Assembly (NCBI RefSeq): GCF_003050865.1
Contig: NZ_QAOK01000010.1
Location: 1 to 64,000, forward strand
DNA length: 64,000 nt
From: Nitrosospira multiformis
GTDB lineage: Bacteria > Pseudomonadota > Gammaproteobacteria > Burkholderiales > Nitrosomonadaceae
Direction of reading: 5' to 3'
Shown here: positions 46,775 through 57,384 of the stretch, one piece after another
How the letters are laid out: each line of letters starts with the position of its first letter
Numbering within the stretch: the first letter of the stretch is position 1
Made by a program: the position numbers and the translations under genes
Notes under the pieces: model-generated
Databases searched by the model: none
What the model saw: only the letters and a program-made list of their open reading frames with translations
What the model was told of the DNA's origin: nothing

Positions 46775-47458
46775 TCAAACCTTCTTCAGTTCTGCTCGCA
46801 GGGCTGAGACGATCGTGTCATACCGGTGGGGATCGCTGTCCTTTCCTGCGCTGTAAATTGCGGAACCGGCAACGAAAGTATCTGCTCCAGCGCGCGCAAT
46901 TTCCGCGATGTTATCCACTTTCACGCCGCCGTCGATTTCCAGCAGTATATTCCTGCCGCTCTCATCGATGCGTTTTCGCACTTCCCGCAGCTTCGGCAGC
47001 GCTTCCGGAATGAATTTCTGTCCCCCGAAGCCAGGATTGACCGACATGATCAGTATCAGGTCCAGCTTGTCGAGAACGTGGTCAAGATAATTCAACGGCG
47101 TGGCGGGGTTGAAAACGAGTCCCGCCATACATCCCTGCTCCTTGATGAGCCCGATGGTGCGATCGATATGACGCGTTGCCTCCGGATGAAAGGAAATGAT
47201 ATTAGCTCCCGCTTTCGCGAAATCCGGAACGATACGGTCAACCGGTTCGACCATCAGGTGCACGTCGATAATCGCATCGGTTACCGGCCGAATGGCCTCG
47301 CACACAAGGGGTCCGATAGTCAGATTGGGTACATAATGATTATCCATCACATCGAAATGGATAAAATCCGCGCCGGAATCGATAACTCCGGAAACTTCCT
47401 CGCCCAGCTTGGCAAAGTTGGCAGATAAAATGCTTGGAGCAATGCGGTAATTGGCCAT
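46775..47458 (-). CDS. rpe: Ribulose-phosphate 3-epimerase
   Basis: Rpe interconverts ribulose-5-phosphate and xylulose-5-phosphate in the pentose phosphate and Calvin cycles. The 227-residue TIM barrel shows [43 protein letters not shown] and [16 protein letters not shown] 47458 has AAGGACG upstream and matches the family start [11 protein letters not shown]; the frame extends to 47482 without a better start. It opens the rpe-gph-trpE run and is divergent from apaG. Confidence 0.95.
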   Translation of the reverse strand: MANYRIAPSILSANFAKLGEEVSGVIDSGADFIHFDVMDNHYVPNLTIGPLVCEAIRPVTDAIIDVHLMVEPVDRIVPDFAKAGANIISFHPEATRHIDRTIGLIKEQGCMAGLVFNPATPLNYLDHVLDKLDLILIMSVNPGFGGQKFIPEALPKLREVRKRIDESGRNILLEIDGGVKVDNIAEIARAGADTFVAGSAIYSAGKDSDPHRYDTIVSALRAELKKV

Positions 47459-47644
47459 GAAGGGCGTCCTTGTGATGATCAAAAAAGCTCGATTTTAACC
47501 GTAAATTGCCTTGCGGCGTTAGTGGCGTCTGCCTTTAAAGCTGCTGCTCCTGGTTGCGATCTCTTGCAATCCTGAAAAATCGTTCCAATGATTTTGCGGT
47601 GTGCTGCCCTTGCCCTGAACCGGAAAATAGTGTGCAATGCCAGT

Positions 47645-48028
47645 ATGGCTGAAGGAAAAAGATACGAGATCGCGGTAAAGGTTCATACCACCTATCTTCC
47701 GGAACAATCGGACGAGGCGCTGGACCGCTATGTATTCGCCTATACGATCGTTCTTTCCAACACCGGTACAGTCACTGCTCAGCTCATCAGCCGGCACTGG
47801 GTCATTGCCGATGGCACCGGCGGCGTACAGGAGGTAAGAGGTCTGGGAGTGGTGGGGGAGCAACCGTTGCTGAAGCCGGGAGACAGCTATGAATACACGA
47901 GCGGCACGGCCATCTCGACACCGGTAGGATCAATGAAAGGCAGCTACCAGATGGTGGCCGAGGATGGCCTGCGCTTCGACGCGCCCATTCCGGAGTTCAT
48001 TCTGAGCGTGCCACGGATATTGCATTGA
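47645..48028 (+). CDS. apaG: ApaG domain protein
   Basis: This 127-residue beta-sandwich protein matches ApaG (Co2+/Mg2+ efflux-associated name in E. coli): VKVHTTYLPEQSDEALDRYV, FAYTIVLSNTG, LISRHWVIADGTGG and VGSMKGSYQMVAEDG are characteristic. Its biochemical role is unresolved. ATG 47645 (MAEGKRYEIAV) is preferred over 47588, which would add 19 untypical residues. It is divergent from rpe, the usual betaproteobacterial pairing, and converges on der with 18 bases between the stops. Confidence 0.93.
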   Translation: MAEGKRYEIAVKVHTTYLPEQSDEALDRYVFAYTIVLSNTGTVTAQLISRHWVIADGTGGVQEVRGLGVVGEQPLLKPGDSYEYTSGTAISTPVGSMKGSYQMVAEDGLRFDAPIPEFILSVPRILH

Positions 48029-48046
48029 GAAATCTTCCGCCATCCG

Positions 48047-49447
48047 TTACCCATACTTCTTCCGCCCATAGCGTCGGCGGCGATGGGCCCGTTTTGCCTC
48101 GGCTTCGGTGAGCGGAGCGCGGCTCTTTTCCGCGTAGGGATTGCGGCCTGTCCTGAATTCTATCCGCAGCGGCGTCCCCTCCAACTCGAAGGCGTCGCGA
48201 AATGTATTTTCCAGATAACGCTGATAGGTTTGCGGCACGGCATTGAGCGCATTGCCATGGATGACAATCAATGGCGGATTCGAGCCACCCTGGTGGGCGT
48301 AGCGCAGCTTGGGACGTGACATACCAGCGCGCGGGGGTGGCTGCTTCTCCACTGCGGCCAATAGCGTGCGGGTAAGCCTGGGAGTGGGCAGATGAGCCAT
48401 CGCCGCTCCATAGGCGACATCGACAGAGGGCAGCAGTCCTTTCGTGCCAGTGCCATGTAGCGCCGAGATGTAGTGAAACCGGGCGAAATTCTGCAGAAAC
48501 GGCAATTTACGACTGATATCGCGCTTGATTATGTCGCGTTGGTACTCATCCAGGCTGTCCCACTTGTTCACGGCCAGCACCAGTGCCCGTCCCGCTTCCA
48601 GGATAAATCCGGCAATGTGCGCATCCTGATCCGAAATCTCACTGCGCCCATCCAGCACCAGTATCACCACGTTGGCGTCTTCTATCGCCTGCAGGGTTTT
48701 CACCACGGAAAACTTTTCCACGGCCTCCTGCACCTTGCCGCGGCGGCGCAAACCGGCTGTATCGATCAGGGTATAGGTGCGCCCATTCCGCTCAAAATCG
48801 ATATGGATGCTGTCGCGCGTGGTTCCCGGCTGATCAAACGCGATGACACGCTCCTCTCCCAGCAGGGTATTCACGAGCGTTGATTTCCCCACATTCGGAC
48901 GACCCACGATGGCGATTTTCGGATGCTCGTCTTTTCTTTCCTGCTCAGGTTCGTCGGGAAAATCCTGAAGCGCCAGCGTCACCAGTTCATTCACGTTTTC
49001 GCCATGGGCGGCGGAAATTGCGCAAGGCTCGCCCAGTCCCAGTTCGTGAAACTCCGCAGTAACGACGGAAGCAGCCATGCCTTCGGTCTTGTTTACCGCC
49101 AGCAGGGTTCGGCGCCCCGATTTGCGAAGTTGCTCGGCGACAATTTTGTCCTGAGCTGTCAAACCGCTTCGACCGTCCACGATGAAGAGCACGATGTCAG
49201 CCTCGTCAATTGCCTGCAGCGTCTGCTTCGCCATCTCGTGCAGGATGCCTTCCGTCGCCATGGGCTCGAAGCCTCCGGTATCGACCACGAGATATGGCCT
49301 GTCGCCCAGCTTGCCGTGTCCGTAATGACGGTCGCGCGTCAATCCCGGTATATCGGCCACCAGCGCGTCGCGACTGCGTGTCAGACGATTAAAGAGCGTG
49401 GACTTGCCGACGTTGGATCGCCCTACCAGTACGAGAGTGGGTTTCAT
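48047..49447 (-). CDS. der: Ribosome biogenesis GTPase Der (EngA)
   Basis: Der has two GTPase domains in tandem and matures the 50S subunit. Both P-loops are visible: [14 protein letters not shown] near residue 8 and [14 protein letters not shown] near 182, each with its DTGG/DTAG switch and NKTE/NKWD base-recognition motif. The C-terminal KH-like domain follows, ending in a basic tail ([15 protein letters not shown]). 466 residues, normal. It is last in the leftward run that starts at ndk. Confidence 0.97.
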   Translation of the reverse strand: MKPTLVLVGRSNVGKSTLFNRLTRSRDALVADIPGLTRDRHYGHGKLGDRPYLVVDTGGFEPMATEGILHEMAKQTLQAIDEADIVLFIVDGRSGLTAQDKIVAEQLRKSGRRTLLAVNKTEGMAASVVTAEFHELGLGEPCAISAAHGENVNELVTLALQDFPDEPEQERKDEHPKIAIVGRPNVGKSTLVNTLLGEERVIAFDQPGTTRDSIHIDFERNGRTYTLIDTAGLRRRGKVQEAVEKFSVVKTLQAIEDANVVILVLDGRSEISDQDAHIAGFILEAGRALVLAVNKWDSLDEYQRDIIKRDISRKLPFLQNFARFHYISALHGTGTKGLLPSVDVAYGAAMAHLPTPRLTRTLLAAVEKQPPPRAGMSRPKLRYAHQGGSNPPLIVIHGNALNAVPQTYQRYLENTFRDAFELEGTPLRIEFRTGRNPYAEKSRAPLTEAEAKRAHRRRRYGRKKYG

Positions 49448-49614
49448 GATTTCAGCTTTCGTCTAAAACAGAGGCCTGGGGCTATGATACAAGGCGCGCA
49501 AAAGGACCGGATTTGAAGCGTGGAGCAGCTTTACCCGACGTGTTCCTCAGAAGTGAATTTTCAAACACGAGTGACCCGCCGCCCGAGCAGGCGCGCACCC
49601 GACTAGGCACACAA

Positions 49615-50967
49615 CTAGGCGCCAAACGCGAAAACTCCGCCTTTCCGGGTTTGTACCGCGATACCATTGGGCAAGGATATGGGACGGGCGGTAATGGCAC
49701 TTTCGTCGGTTCCGGAGCGCGCAATAATGGCGCCATTATCCTTCCTGATGAAATTTACATAACCTTGAGAATCTCCTACCACGATGCGAGCGCCGTGCGC
49801 CAGCGGAGCGGATAACCTGAGCCCGTTGAGCAGATCCTGCGCCCATACGCTGGTGCCATCCCTTTTGTCGTAAGCCACTATTCCGCCCCTGTTCTCGCTC
49901 ACATAAACATAATTGTCATCCATGGCCAGACCAGCATTGCTGGATACATCCCGGGCCCAGATCTGGTTACCGGCTGTAATATCGAAGCAGGCGATACGCC
50001 CCTGGTAGGCAACAGCGCACACCTGTTGCTCATCCAGAACGGGCAAACTGGTAACATCCGAAATTCGCTCAAGTTCTGTGGCGCCTCTGGGCCGTGACAC
50101 CATTGCCTCCCAAACCAGACTGCCGTTCGAAAGATTCAGCGCCACGAGCCTGCCTCCGGCAAAACCGGCATATACCCTGTCATCGGCAATCAGCGCGCCA
50201 GCGAAACTCCGTACCGTCAGTGATGGAGTAGCGCCCTGATAAACCCACTTGCGCTTGCCGCTCTCGCTATCCAATCCGTATATACGACCGTCTCCCGTGC
50301 GAACGACTACCACACCCATTCCGGCATGCGGAGGGCTCAGCACTTCCGTTGAAAGATTCGCAGTCCACTTCGGTTTGCCGCTTTTCTCGTCAAAAGCCAG
50401 CACTTCGCCCTTGAAAGTGCCTACCAGCAGCATACCATCTCCCGCGCCGATTCCACCCGCGAGAGAATGCTTGGTGTCGATGACGCCTGAAGCCTTGCCT
50501 GATGCTGCGTCGAAACGCACAAGACGGCCATCCGGCCCTCCCGCGTAGATAGCCCCATCGCTGAAAACCGGCAGAAATACAGTCGCCGGGCTTTCCTCGA
50601 CGCCCGCCTCCCAGCCGGGGCGCGTGCTGGGTATCACCTCCAGTTGTGCGATCTGCTCCGGGCTCATTTGAACCTCACCTGGTCCGAAAAGATCCGTAAC
50701 ACCGGATACATCGATATCAGCAAGGCTGCGGCTCACATCGCGCACCATGTCTACCATGCCTGCGCATCCGGAAAGCGTGAAGGACGATACGAGCAATAGA
50801 ACATAGCGCCAGAATGCACTATCCGCCAGGTGAAACAGGCGCGACTCTTCCGGGAGTGCGATTTCCCTGTGTACCTCACTGGCGCCGGCCGTAGTGCTTC
50901 CCGGCGCACCCGCAGACATAGGAAACACATTCAGCAACTCATCCGCTGACGCTTTGCTTGCGCGCAT
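49615..50967 (-). CDS. bamB: Outer membrane assembly lipoprotein BamB
   Basis: BamB is a beta-propeller lipoprotein of the BAM complex that inserts outer-membrane proteins. The 450 residues hold several propeller repeats (DAASGKASGVIDT, DEKSGKPKWTANL, DSESGKRKWVYQG, YDKRDGTSVWAQDL). A signal segment WRYVLLLVSSFTLSGC with a lipobox lies at about residues 53-68, unusually far from the start, so the first 45-50 residues are either a real extension or the start is misplaced; I see no better in-frame start. AGGAAA lies just before ATG 50967. It sits between yfgM and der. Confidence 0.9.
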   Translation of the reverse strand: MRASKASADELLNVFPMSAGAPGSTTAGASEVHREIALPEESRLFHLADSAFWRYVLLLVSSFTLSGCAGMVDMVRDVSRSLADIDVSGVTDLFGPGEVQMSPEQIAQLEVIPSTRPGWEAGVEESPATVFLPVFSDGAIYAGGPDGRLVRFDAASGKASGVIDTKHSLAGGIGAGDGMLLVGTFKGEVLAFDEKSGKPKWTANLSTEVLSPPHAGMGVVVVRTGDGRIYGLDSESGKRKWVYQGATPSLTVRSFAGALIADDRVYAGFAGGRLVALNLSNGSLVWEAMVSRPRGATELERISDVTSLPVLDEQQVCAVAYQGRIACFDITAGNQIWARDVSSNAGLAMDDNYVYVSENRGGIVAYDKRDGTSVWAQDLLNGLRLSAPLAHGARIVVGDSQGYVNFIRKDNGAIIARSGTDESAITARPISLPNGIAVQTRKGGVFAFGA

Positions 50968-51121
50968 TTTCCTGTTTATGAGAAGGAGTAGTTACGAAAA
51001 AATCAACGTGCCGATCAAGGCATATCAGGTTAAGGGGCGGCTTCCAGAATGGACCGGCTGCAGCAAGCTGCAAGGGCTGGCGAACTCGCGCCGGCTTATC
51101 CAGCTTATATCGAAACTGTAA

Positions 51122-51760
51122 CTATTTGGCGCCTGGCAGCGCATCCAGCTTCATCTGCACGATATCATGGTAAGTGCCGCCGCCGTTTATCTTGGCAAGC
51201 GCTGTTTGATAAGCCGCCCGGGCTTCCCCAATTTTCCCGGTGGCCGCCAGCACATCGCCCCGGCGATCGGCATAGAGTCCGTCGAAGGATTCCCCATGGC
51301 TGATTTCAAGCAGGCGCAGCGCCTCGTCGTATTTTTTCTCATCCAGCAATACGCCCGTCAAACGTAATCGCGCCATGTCTTTCAGCTCTTCTTCCCCAGA
51401 ATTGTCGAGCATCCATTGCAGGCGGTTTTTCGTGTTCTGCAAATCTCCGGCGTTGAAACTGGCCTGAGCCGATATCAATGCCGCACGCGACGCGTAACCG
51501 CTACTCGGAAAGCTTTCCATCACCAGACCGGCAGCGTCGCTGATTTTTTTTGCATCGCCACTCCCCTGAACCTGCAGCACGGAATCATACAATTCCAGGG
51601 CCTGCTCGGTTTTCTGCTTCTTGTAGTAGTTCCATGCCTGCGCGCCGCCGATACCTGCGATGAAAACTGCGACAATCACAATCACCAACGTGCCATACGT
51701 GTTCCACCAGGACTTCAGCTCGTCTATATTTTCCTGCTCTTCCGGATTATATGCTGCCAT
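51122..51760 (-). CDS. yfgM: YfgM-family TPR membrane protein
   Basis: This 212-residue protein has an N-terminal cytoplasmic lead (MAAYNPEEQENIDELKSWWN), one membrane helix (TLVIVIVAVFIAGIGGAQAW, about 24-43) and a periplasmic TPR-like region (ALISAQASFNAGDLQNTKN, YDEALRLLEISHGE). YfgM associates with the SecYEG translocon and PpiD and helps outgoing periplasmic proteins. Its place between hisS and bamB is the conserved one, 33 bases after hisS. Confidence 0.92.
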   Translation of the reverse strand: MAAYNPEEQENIDELKSWWNTYGTLVIVIVAVFIAGIGGAQAWNYYKKQKTEQALELYDSVLQVQGSGDAKKISDAAGLVMESFPSSGYASRAALISAQASFNAGDLQNTKNRLQWMLDNSGEEELKDMARLRLTGVLLDEKKYDEALRLLEISHGESFDGLYADRRGDVLAATGKIGEARAAYQTALAKINGGGTYHDIVQMKLDALPGAK

Positions 51761-51793
51761 TTACCTTCCCGAGTTGAATTGAATTCTTCTGAT

Positions 51794-53053
51794 TCAGGCC
51801 CTTTTCAGCAGGTCGGCAGCTTCCGCAAGCCCCGTCCGGACCTGCTCGGCTGCTTCCCGCAGCGGCTTGATGCTTACTTCGCCGGCTTGTGCTTCATCAT
51901 CTCCGATGATGACCGCAAAACGCGCCCCGCTCGCGTCGGCCTTTCTCATCTGCGCCTTGAAGCTGCCTTCTCCGCAATGCAGAATTGCCTGGAACCCGTG
52001 GTCACGCAGATGTCTTACCGTTTTCCAGGCAAACCCGGCCGCGGCGTCGCCTTTGTGAATCACGTAGACATCAGGAGGAGCCTGAGGGATGATACTGTCC
52101 ATCACCAGTGCCAGTACCCGTTCCACTCCCAGGGCAAATCCGCACGCGGGAGTAGCCTTGCCGCCAACCTGTTCTATCAGTCCGTCATAACGTCCGCCTG
52201 CGCAGACGGTTCCCTGCGCTCCCAGCTTGTCGGTGACCCATTCGAATACGGTGCGATTATAATAATCCAGCCCCCGTACCAGCCGCGGGTTGATCTCGAA
52301 GTCGATCCCCTGCTCGCGCAGGATTTGCTGCAAACCTTCAAAATGAAGGAGAGAGTCCTCGTCCAGGTCATCCAATAACCGCGGAGCGCCCTCGATAATC
52401 TCTCTCATCCCGGCATTCTTGCTGTCGAGTATGCGCAGGGGGTTGCTGTGCAGGCGCCTGGATGCATCCTCATCCAGCTTGCCTAGATGCCGCTGCAGGT
52501 AGCTGATCAGGCGGGTGCGATGCACGGAGCGCGACTCCGCGCTGCCAAGCGTCCCGATTTCGAGCCGCACCCCGGAAACACCGAGCCGCTTCCACAAGTC
52601 GGCGCACATGATGATAAGCTCGGCATCGATATCGGGGCCGGCATATCCCAGGGCCTCGGCGCCGACCTGGTGGAATTGCCGGTAACGTCCTTTTTGCGGA
52701 CGCTCGTGGCGGAACATCGCGCCCGAATAATACAGCCGTTGCGGTCCGGAGTAGAGCAGGTTATGCTCAAGGACCGCACGCACGCAGGACGCGGTTCCTT
52801 CCGGCCGCAGAGTCAGGCTCTCGCCGTTGAGATGATCCACGAAGGTGTACATCTCTTTCTCGACGATATCTGTAACCGCTCCGATGGAACGCACAAACAG
52901 GTCGGTCTGCTCGACTATCGGCATGCGGATATTGCGGTAACCATAAGCCGCCATCCAGTCGCGGACACTCTGCTCGAAGAACTCCCATCGGTAAATCTGA
53001 TCAGGCAGGATGTCGTTCATCCCGCGTACGGCCTGAATCCCCCTAGTGGGCAT
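51794..53053 (-). CDS. hisS: Histidyl-tRNA synthetase
   Basis: This class II synthetase charges tRNA-His. The 419 residues contain motif 1 around [17 protein letters not shown], motif 2 with [20 protein letters not shown], the histidine-specific segment [13 protein letters not shown] and motif 3 with [13 protein letters not shown], then the anticodon-binding domain. The start overlaps the ispG stop by 11 bases, so the two are likely translated together. Confidence 0.97.
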   Translation of the reverse strand: MPTRGIQAVRGMNDILPDQIYRWEFFEQSVRDWMAAYGYRNIRMPIVEQTDLFVRSIGAVTDIVEKEMYTFVDHLNGESLTLRPEGTASCVRAVLEHNLLYSGPQRLYYSGAMFRHERPQKGRYRQFHQVGAEALGYAGPDIDAELIIMCADLWKRLGVSGVRLEIGTLGSAESRSVHRTRLISYLQRHLGKLDEDASRRLHSNPLRILDSKNAGMREIIEGAPRLLDDLDEDSLLHFEGLQQILREQGIDFEINPRLVRGLDYYNRTVFEWVTDKLGAQGTVCAGGRYDGLIEQVGGKATPACGFALGVERVLALVMDSIIPQAPPDVYVIHKGDAAAGFAWKTVRHLRDHGFQAILHCGEGSFKAQMRKADASGARFAVIIGDDEAQAGEVSIKPLREAAEQVRTGLAEAADLLKRA

Positions 53054-54293
53054 CGACTGCTTTCTTCGGGTATTTCATCTGCACATATTCATCGACTATC
53101 TGGCGAAACTCCCCTGCGATATTGTCGCCTTTCAGTGTTACAGACTTCTGGCCATCCACAAATACCGGCGCCACCGGCCGTTCCCCCGAACCTGGCAGGC
53201 TGATGCCGATATTGGCATGCTTGCTTTCGCCGGGGCCATTGACCACGCAGCCCATCACAGCGAGCGTCATGTTTTCCACACCTTCGTATTCTTCGCGCCA
53301 TACCAGCATCTGGTCGCGCACGTAACCTTGGATGCTTTCCGCCAGCTCCTGAAAATAGGTGCTGGTGGTACGGCCGCAGCCGGGACAGGCGGCAACCAAA
53401 GGCACAAAAGCGCGCAAACCGGTGGTTTGCAGTATCTCCTGAGCCACGATCACTTCGCGCGAGCGGTCCCCCCCTGGCTCGGGCGTCAACGATATGCGTA
53501 TCGTATCGCCGATACCTTCGAGAAGCAGTACCGACAGTGCCGCCGTGGAAGCAACAATCCCCTTCGAGCCCATGCCCGCCTCGGTGAGCCCCAGGTGCAG
53601 CGCATAGTCGCAGCGGGATGCAAGGGCGCGATAAACGGTAATGAGATCTCTCACCCCGCTCATCTTGCATGACAATATGATTCTGTCACGACCCAGCCCG
53701 ATCTCCTCCGCGCGCTCAGCGCTTTGAAGCGCAGAGGTAATCAAGGCTTCGTACATTACCGCGGAGGCATCCTTCGGGTCCCCGGAGCGGGCATTCTCGT
53801 CCATCATGCGCGCCAGCAACTCGGGATCGAGGCTTCCCCAGTTGACCCCGATGCGCACCGGTTTTTCATACTTGCAGGCTGCTTCGATCAGAATGGAAAA
53901 CTGTTCGTCGCGTTTCTTTCCATGCCCGACATTGCCCGGATTGATACGGTATTTCGCCAGCGCCTGTGCGCAGCCGGGATACTCTGTTACCAGTTTATGG
54001 CCGTTGAAGTGAAAATCGCCTATCAGGGGAACGTGGCAACCCATATCGTCGAGGCGTGCCCTGATGCCCGGCACTGCCTTGGCGGCTTCGGGCGTATTGA
54101 CGGTAATGCGCACCAGTTCAGATCCGGCACGCGCAAGCTGCGCCACTTGCACGGTGGTGGCGATTTCATCTTCCGTATCGGTATTGGTCATGGATTGCAC
54201 CACGACGGGCGCGCCTCCACCGATCCGGATCGAACCTACCTGAACGCCCACGCTGTTCCGGCGTGGGGGAAAAGCACTTTGAGCCATAGACAT
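53043..54293 (-). CDS. ispG: 4-hydroxy-3-methylbut-2-en-1-yl diphosphate synthase (IspG/GcpE)
   Basis: IspG carries out the sixth step of the non-mevalonate isoprenoid pathway using a 4Fe-4S cluster. The cluster cysteines are visible in [15 protein letters not shown] and [12 protein letters not shown]-terminal segments [15 protein letters not shown] and [10 protein letters not shown] are typical of the TIM-barrel part. 416 residues, normal for proteobacteria. Its product pathway feeds farnesyl diphosphate to HpnD elsewhere in this window. It lies between rodZ (33 bases) and hisS. Confidence 0.97.
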   Translation of the reverse strand: MSMAQSAFPPRRNSVGVQVGSIRIGGGAPVVVQSMTNTDTEDEIATTVQVAQLARAGSELVRITVNTPEAAKAVPGIRARLDDMGCHVPLIGDFHFNGHKLVTEYPGCAQALAKYRINPGNVGHGKKRDEQFSILIEAACKYEKPVRIGVNWGSLDPELLARMMDENARSGDPKDASAVMYEALITSALQSAERAEEIGLGRDRIILSCKMSGVRDLITVYRALASRCDYALHLGLTEAGMGSKGIVASTAALSVLLLEGIGDTIRISLTPEPGGDRSREVIVAQEILQTTGLRAFVPLVAACPGCGRTTSTYFQELAESIQGYVRDQMLVWREEYEGVENMTLAVMGCVVNGPGESKHANIGISLPGSGERPVAPVFVDGQKSVTLKGDNIAGEFRQIVDEYVQMKYPKKAVDAH

Positions 54294-54326
54294 GAGGAAT
54301 ATGAGATGCCGTGTTGAAATTGAAAT

Positions 54327-55565
54327 CTATTGGAGCACGAGATGTGCCATTCCACCGGGAAGTTTGGCGAAAGTCGAGAGATCGACCGGACTGTTATTGT
54401 AGACAAGCTTGACCTGGCCCGGGTTTCCGATCATGAGGGAATAGGGCGGCTTACCACGCAGCACCTGCTCGCTGCCAGGAGGATTGACTCTTGAGAGAAG
54501 CAATTTACCGCTGCCATCCTTGACTTGCACCCATGACTCCCCGGCAAACGTCAGACGAATTCCAGCTTTTGCAGGAGGTGGCTTCGGAGCAGCTGTGACC
54601 TCAGGTGGCTTTGGAGCCACTGCGACCTGAGGCGGCTTCGGAGCCACTGCGACCTGAGGCGGCTTCGGAGTCACTGCGACCTCAGATGGCTTCGGAGTCA
54701 CTGCGACCTGAGGTGACTTTGGAGCAACTGCCACCTGAGGCAGCTTCGGAGTCACTGCGACCTTGGCAGGCTCCCCACCTGGAGCTGCGGATGCCGCGGG
54801 AGGAGTTGGCGGCACTGGTGGCGGCGCAAGAGGCAGCGTGAGAGGCTCCCCTGCCGAAGCTTCGGTACCGCTCCCGGCAGTCTCGTCTTTATGAGCGGAC
54901 GCCGCCGTGTCCTGCTCTCTACCCGTATCCGCAGAAGGTGCTGTCTCCTGGAGGGCGGCAATACCCGGCTCTGGCGGGGAATCCATATCGGGAGCAAGCG
55001 CGGAAGGTGCGGGAGCCTGGGATTCCGGCGCTTCTGCGGTGGGCGCCTGCGGCGCAAACGGGAATGAAAGAGTCGGCTGCTCGGTGTCTTTCTCCGATTC
55101 CATTGCCATGTCGGGCTGTTCGGCAACTGGAGCCTCGTCACCGCTATAGATCGCGTAACCCAGCAGGGTGATCGCCAGGAAAACTCCTCCGCCGATAAGC
55201 ACGTTGCGTTTCAGATACTCCACTCCGGAGGGGAAAGGGATCTCCTCGCTTGGAGGCCGCCCCACATGCGCAGTCGGAGGAGGAACCGACTGTTCAAGCA
55301 ACTTCAATAACGGCACCTCATCCAGTTGCAGCAATTTGGCATAATTGCGCACGAATCCGCGCAGAAAAGGGCCGCCGGCAAGCTTATCGTATTCATCCTC
55401 TTCGAGTGCCGTCACCTGCCGCGCTGCAAAGCGTAACTGCCGCGCAACGTCCTCAATATCCAGGCCGCGTTCCAGCCGCGCAGCGCGCAGCACTTGGCCA
55501 ACCTGCTCTCCGGTTTGTTTTGGTTCCTCATGCTGCTCGATGTTGCTACTTTCAGGAGCTTCCAT
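54327..55565 (-). CDS. rodZ: Cytoskeletal protein RodZ
   Basis: RodZ links MreB filaments to the membrane and helps keep rod shape. The 412 residues show an N-terminal helix-turn-helix (GQVLRAARLERGLDIEDVA, LRGFVRNYAKLLQLDEV), one membrane helix (NVLIGGGVFLAITLLGYAIY, near 118-138), a long Pro/Ala-rich periplasmic linker, and the C-terminal domain (IRLTFAGESWVQVKD, YSLMIGNPGQVKLVYN). The linker contains seven 9-residue repeats of the VAVxPKPPQ type. It lies between rlmN and ispG; the usual pilF neighbour is absent. Confidence 0.92.
   Translation of the reverse strand: MEAPESSNIEQHEEPKQTGEQVGQVLRAARLERGLDIEDVARQLRFAARQVTALEEDEYDKLAGGPFLRGFVRNYAKLLQLDEVPLLKLLEQSVPPPTAHVGRPPSEEIPFPSGVEYLKRNVLIGGGVFLAITLLGYAIYSGDEAPVAEQPDMAMESEKDTEQPTLSFPFAPQAPTAEAPESQAPAPSALAPDMDSPPEPGIAALQETAPSADTGREQDTAASAHKDETAGSGTEASAGEPLTLPLAPPPVPPTPPAASAAPGGEPAKVAVTPKLPQVAVAPKSPQVAVTPKPSEVAVTPKPPQVAVAPKPPQVAVAPKPPEVTAAPKPPPAKAGIRLTFAGESWVQVKDGSGKLLLSRVNPPGSEQVLRGKPPYSLMIGNPGQVKLVYNNSPVDLSTFAKLPGGMAHLVLQ
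54577..54765 (-). repeat. 27-bp tandem repeats in the rodZ linker
   Basis: Seven consecutive 27-base units encode VAVTPKLPQ, VAVAPKSPQ, VAVTPKPSE, VAVTPKPPQ, VAVAPKPPQ, VAVAPKPPE and VTAAPKPPP. Unit length is a multiple of three, so copy-number change would keep the frame. Confidence 0.9.
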
Positions 55566-55674
55566 TCCCTCACCCCATCCTCATGTTACCTGCCGCTTCA
55601 TATCCGCAAATCGCTTTTACGCCTTCACGTCTCCAGCTGTAGTTGCCGACCGGAAAAATACGTCCGAACCTGCC

Positions 55675-56772
55675 TCATCCAGCTGCTTCCGCAATGCTGC
55701 GGTGAACCCGCCGTGTCTTGTCGAGGACTTTTCCCGCGAGTTGGCCGCAGGCCGCGGCAATATCATCCCCCCGCGTCTTGCGTACCGTAGTCACCAGTCC
55801 TGCCTCCATCAATACATCACGAAAACGGGATACGGCATTTGCGGAAGAACGCCTGAAACCTGAATCAGGAAAAGGATTGAACGGAATCAGGTTAAACTTG
55901 CAGGGAATGTCCCTTACCAGTTGCACCAATTCATGCGCCTGTGCCATGCTGTCGTTGACGCCATCCAGCATGACATATTCAAAAGTGATGAAATCTCGTG
56001 GCGCGGATTGAAGATAGCGCTCGCATGCGGCCAGCAGTTCCCTGATCGGGTATTTTCGGTTGATCGGCACCAATTGATCGCGCAACGCATCGTTGGGAGC
56101 ATGCAGGGATACCGCCAGCGCTACCGGACAACGTTCGCGGAGACGGTCCATGGCCGGAATTATTCCCGACGTGCTCACGGTCACCCGGCGCCGTGATAAG
56201 CCATAGGCGTTATCGTCCAGCATCAGGTCGAGCGAGGTCACTACATTCTCGAAATTTGTCAGCGGCTCCCCCATCCCCATCATGACTATATTGGTGACGG
56301 GACGCTCGCGTCCGGCTTCGCTCGTGAACGTTTCCGTCAGCGCTTTATTCGCCCACCACAATTGGCCGATGATTTCCGCCACCGTCAGATTCCGATTGAA
56401 CCCCTGCCTCCCGGTGGAACAAAATGCGCACGCGAGCGCACACCCTACCTGACTGGAAATACACAGTGTCCCCCGACTCTTTTCCGGTATATAAACTGTC
56501 TCGATTCCGTTGCCCGCGCCGACCGACAGCAGCCATTTGCGAGTGCCATCGGGAGCGGTATGATCGCTGATAACTTTCGGAGGTTCTATCACCGCGGCAG
56601 CAGACAACTTTTCCCGCAATCCTTTCGCGAGGTCGCTCATGGCATCGAAATCGGCTTCACCGGCCCGATGTATCCAGCGCAGCAGTTGGCGGGCGCGGAA
56701 CGGCTTCTCACCGATTTCCGCACAGAAGCCGGTAAGCCCTTTCGCATCGAAATCCAGAAGATTGATGCTCAT
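55675..56772 (-). CDS. rlmN: Dual-specificity RNA methyltransferase RlmN
   Basis: RlmN is a radical-SAM enzyme that methylates C2 of A2503 in 23S rRNA and A37 of some tRNAs. The cluster-binding CALACAFC (CxxxCxxC) lies near residue 113, with SQVG before and STGRQG after it. [12 protein letters not shown] and the catalytic-cysteine segment [10 protein letters not shown] near the C-terminus are also visible. 365 residues, normal. It follows ndk by 18 bases. Confidence 0.96.
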   Translation of the reverse strand: MSINLLDFDAKGLTGFCAEIGEKPFRARQLLRWIHRAGEADFDAMSDLAKGLREKLSAAAVIEPPKVISDHTAPDGTRKWLLSVGAGNGIETVYIPEKSRGTLCISSQVGCALACAFCSTGRQGFNRNLTVAEIIGQLWWANKALTETFTSEAGRERPVTNIVMMGMGEPLTNFENVVTSLDLMLDDNAYGLSRRRVTVSTSGIIPAMDRLRERCPVALAVSLHAPNDALRDQLVPINRKYPIRELLAACERYLQSAPRDFITFEYVMLDGVNDSMAQAHELVQLVRDIPCKFNLIPFNPFPDSGFRRSSANAVSRFRDVLMEAGLVTTVRKTRGDDIAAACGQLAGKVLDKTRRVHRSIAEAAG

Positions 56773-56790
56773 ACCTGAGCCGTGATCCCC

Positions 56791-57216
56791 TTATCGCGAA
56801 TAAATGTTGAGTTCTGGAAAGAAATAGGCGATCTCAATCGCCGCGGTTTCGGGTGCATCCGAGCCATGCACAGCGTTCGCATCGATACTCTCGGCAAAAT
56901 CTGCCCGAATCGTCCCTTTTTCGGCCTTCCTCGGATCGGTCGCCCCCATCAGATCCCGGTTTTTTCTGATGGCATCCTCGCCTTCCAGCACCTGCACCAC
57001 GACGGGACCGGAAATCATGAATCTGACCAGATCATTGAAGAACGGACGCTCCCGATGGACCGCGTAAAAACCCTCAGCATCAGCCTGGGATAGGCGCAGC
57101 ATCCGTGATGCGACTATTTTCAGTCCGTTCCGTTCAAAACGGGAGTAAATTTCTCCTATTATATTTTTTGCCACTGCATCCGGCTTGATGATAGACAGGG
57201 TTCGCTCGACAGCCAT
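56791..57216 (-). CDS. ndk: Nucleoside diphosphate kinase
   Basis: Ndk balances nucleoside triphosphate pools by a phospho-histidine relay. The 141 residues include [15 protein letters not shown] at the start and the catalytic histidine in [19 protein letters not shown] 57216 (MAVERTL) has GGAG 8 bases upstream and gives the usual length; the longer frame from 57228 is less likely. It is the first gene of the leftward run to der. The spacer upstream (57229-57384) contains only short imperfect inverted repeats such as GGACC/GGTCC. Confidence 0.97.
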   Translation of the reverse strand: MAVERTLSIIKPDAVAKNIIGEIYSRFERNGLKIVASRMLRLSQADAEGFYAVHRERPFFNDLVRFMISGPVVVQVLEGEDAIRKNRDLMGATDPRKAEKGTIRADFAESIDANAVHGSDAPETAAIEIAYFFPELNIYSR

Positions 57217-57384
57217 CAAATACTCCAAGTAATTATGTAAATCTTTATTATTCTAACAAGAACCGGCTTTAAAGTCCCTAAATTGGACCGATATGCTGGC
57301 GGTGGAGGATGCCATCCTGGTCCATTTGGGGATGCCAAGGTAAAACGAAAAGAAAGCCGGCCAAAGAGGAAATCGTCCACTCTC

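Noticed and set aside
54577-54765. Regularly spaced repeats that might suggest a CRISPR array
   Set aside because: The units are contiguous, 27 bases long and in frame within rodZ; there are no unique spacers or cas genes.
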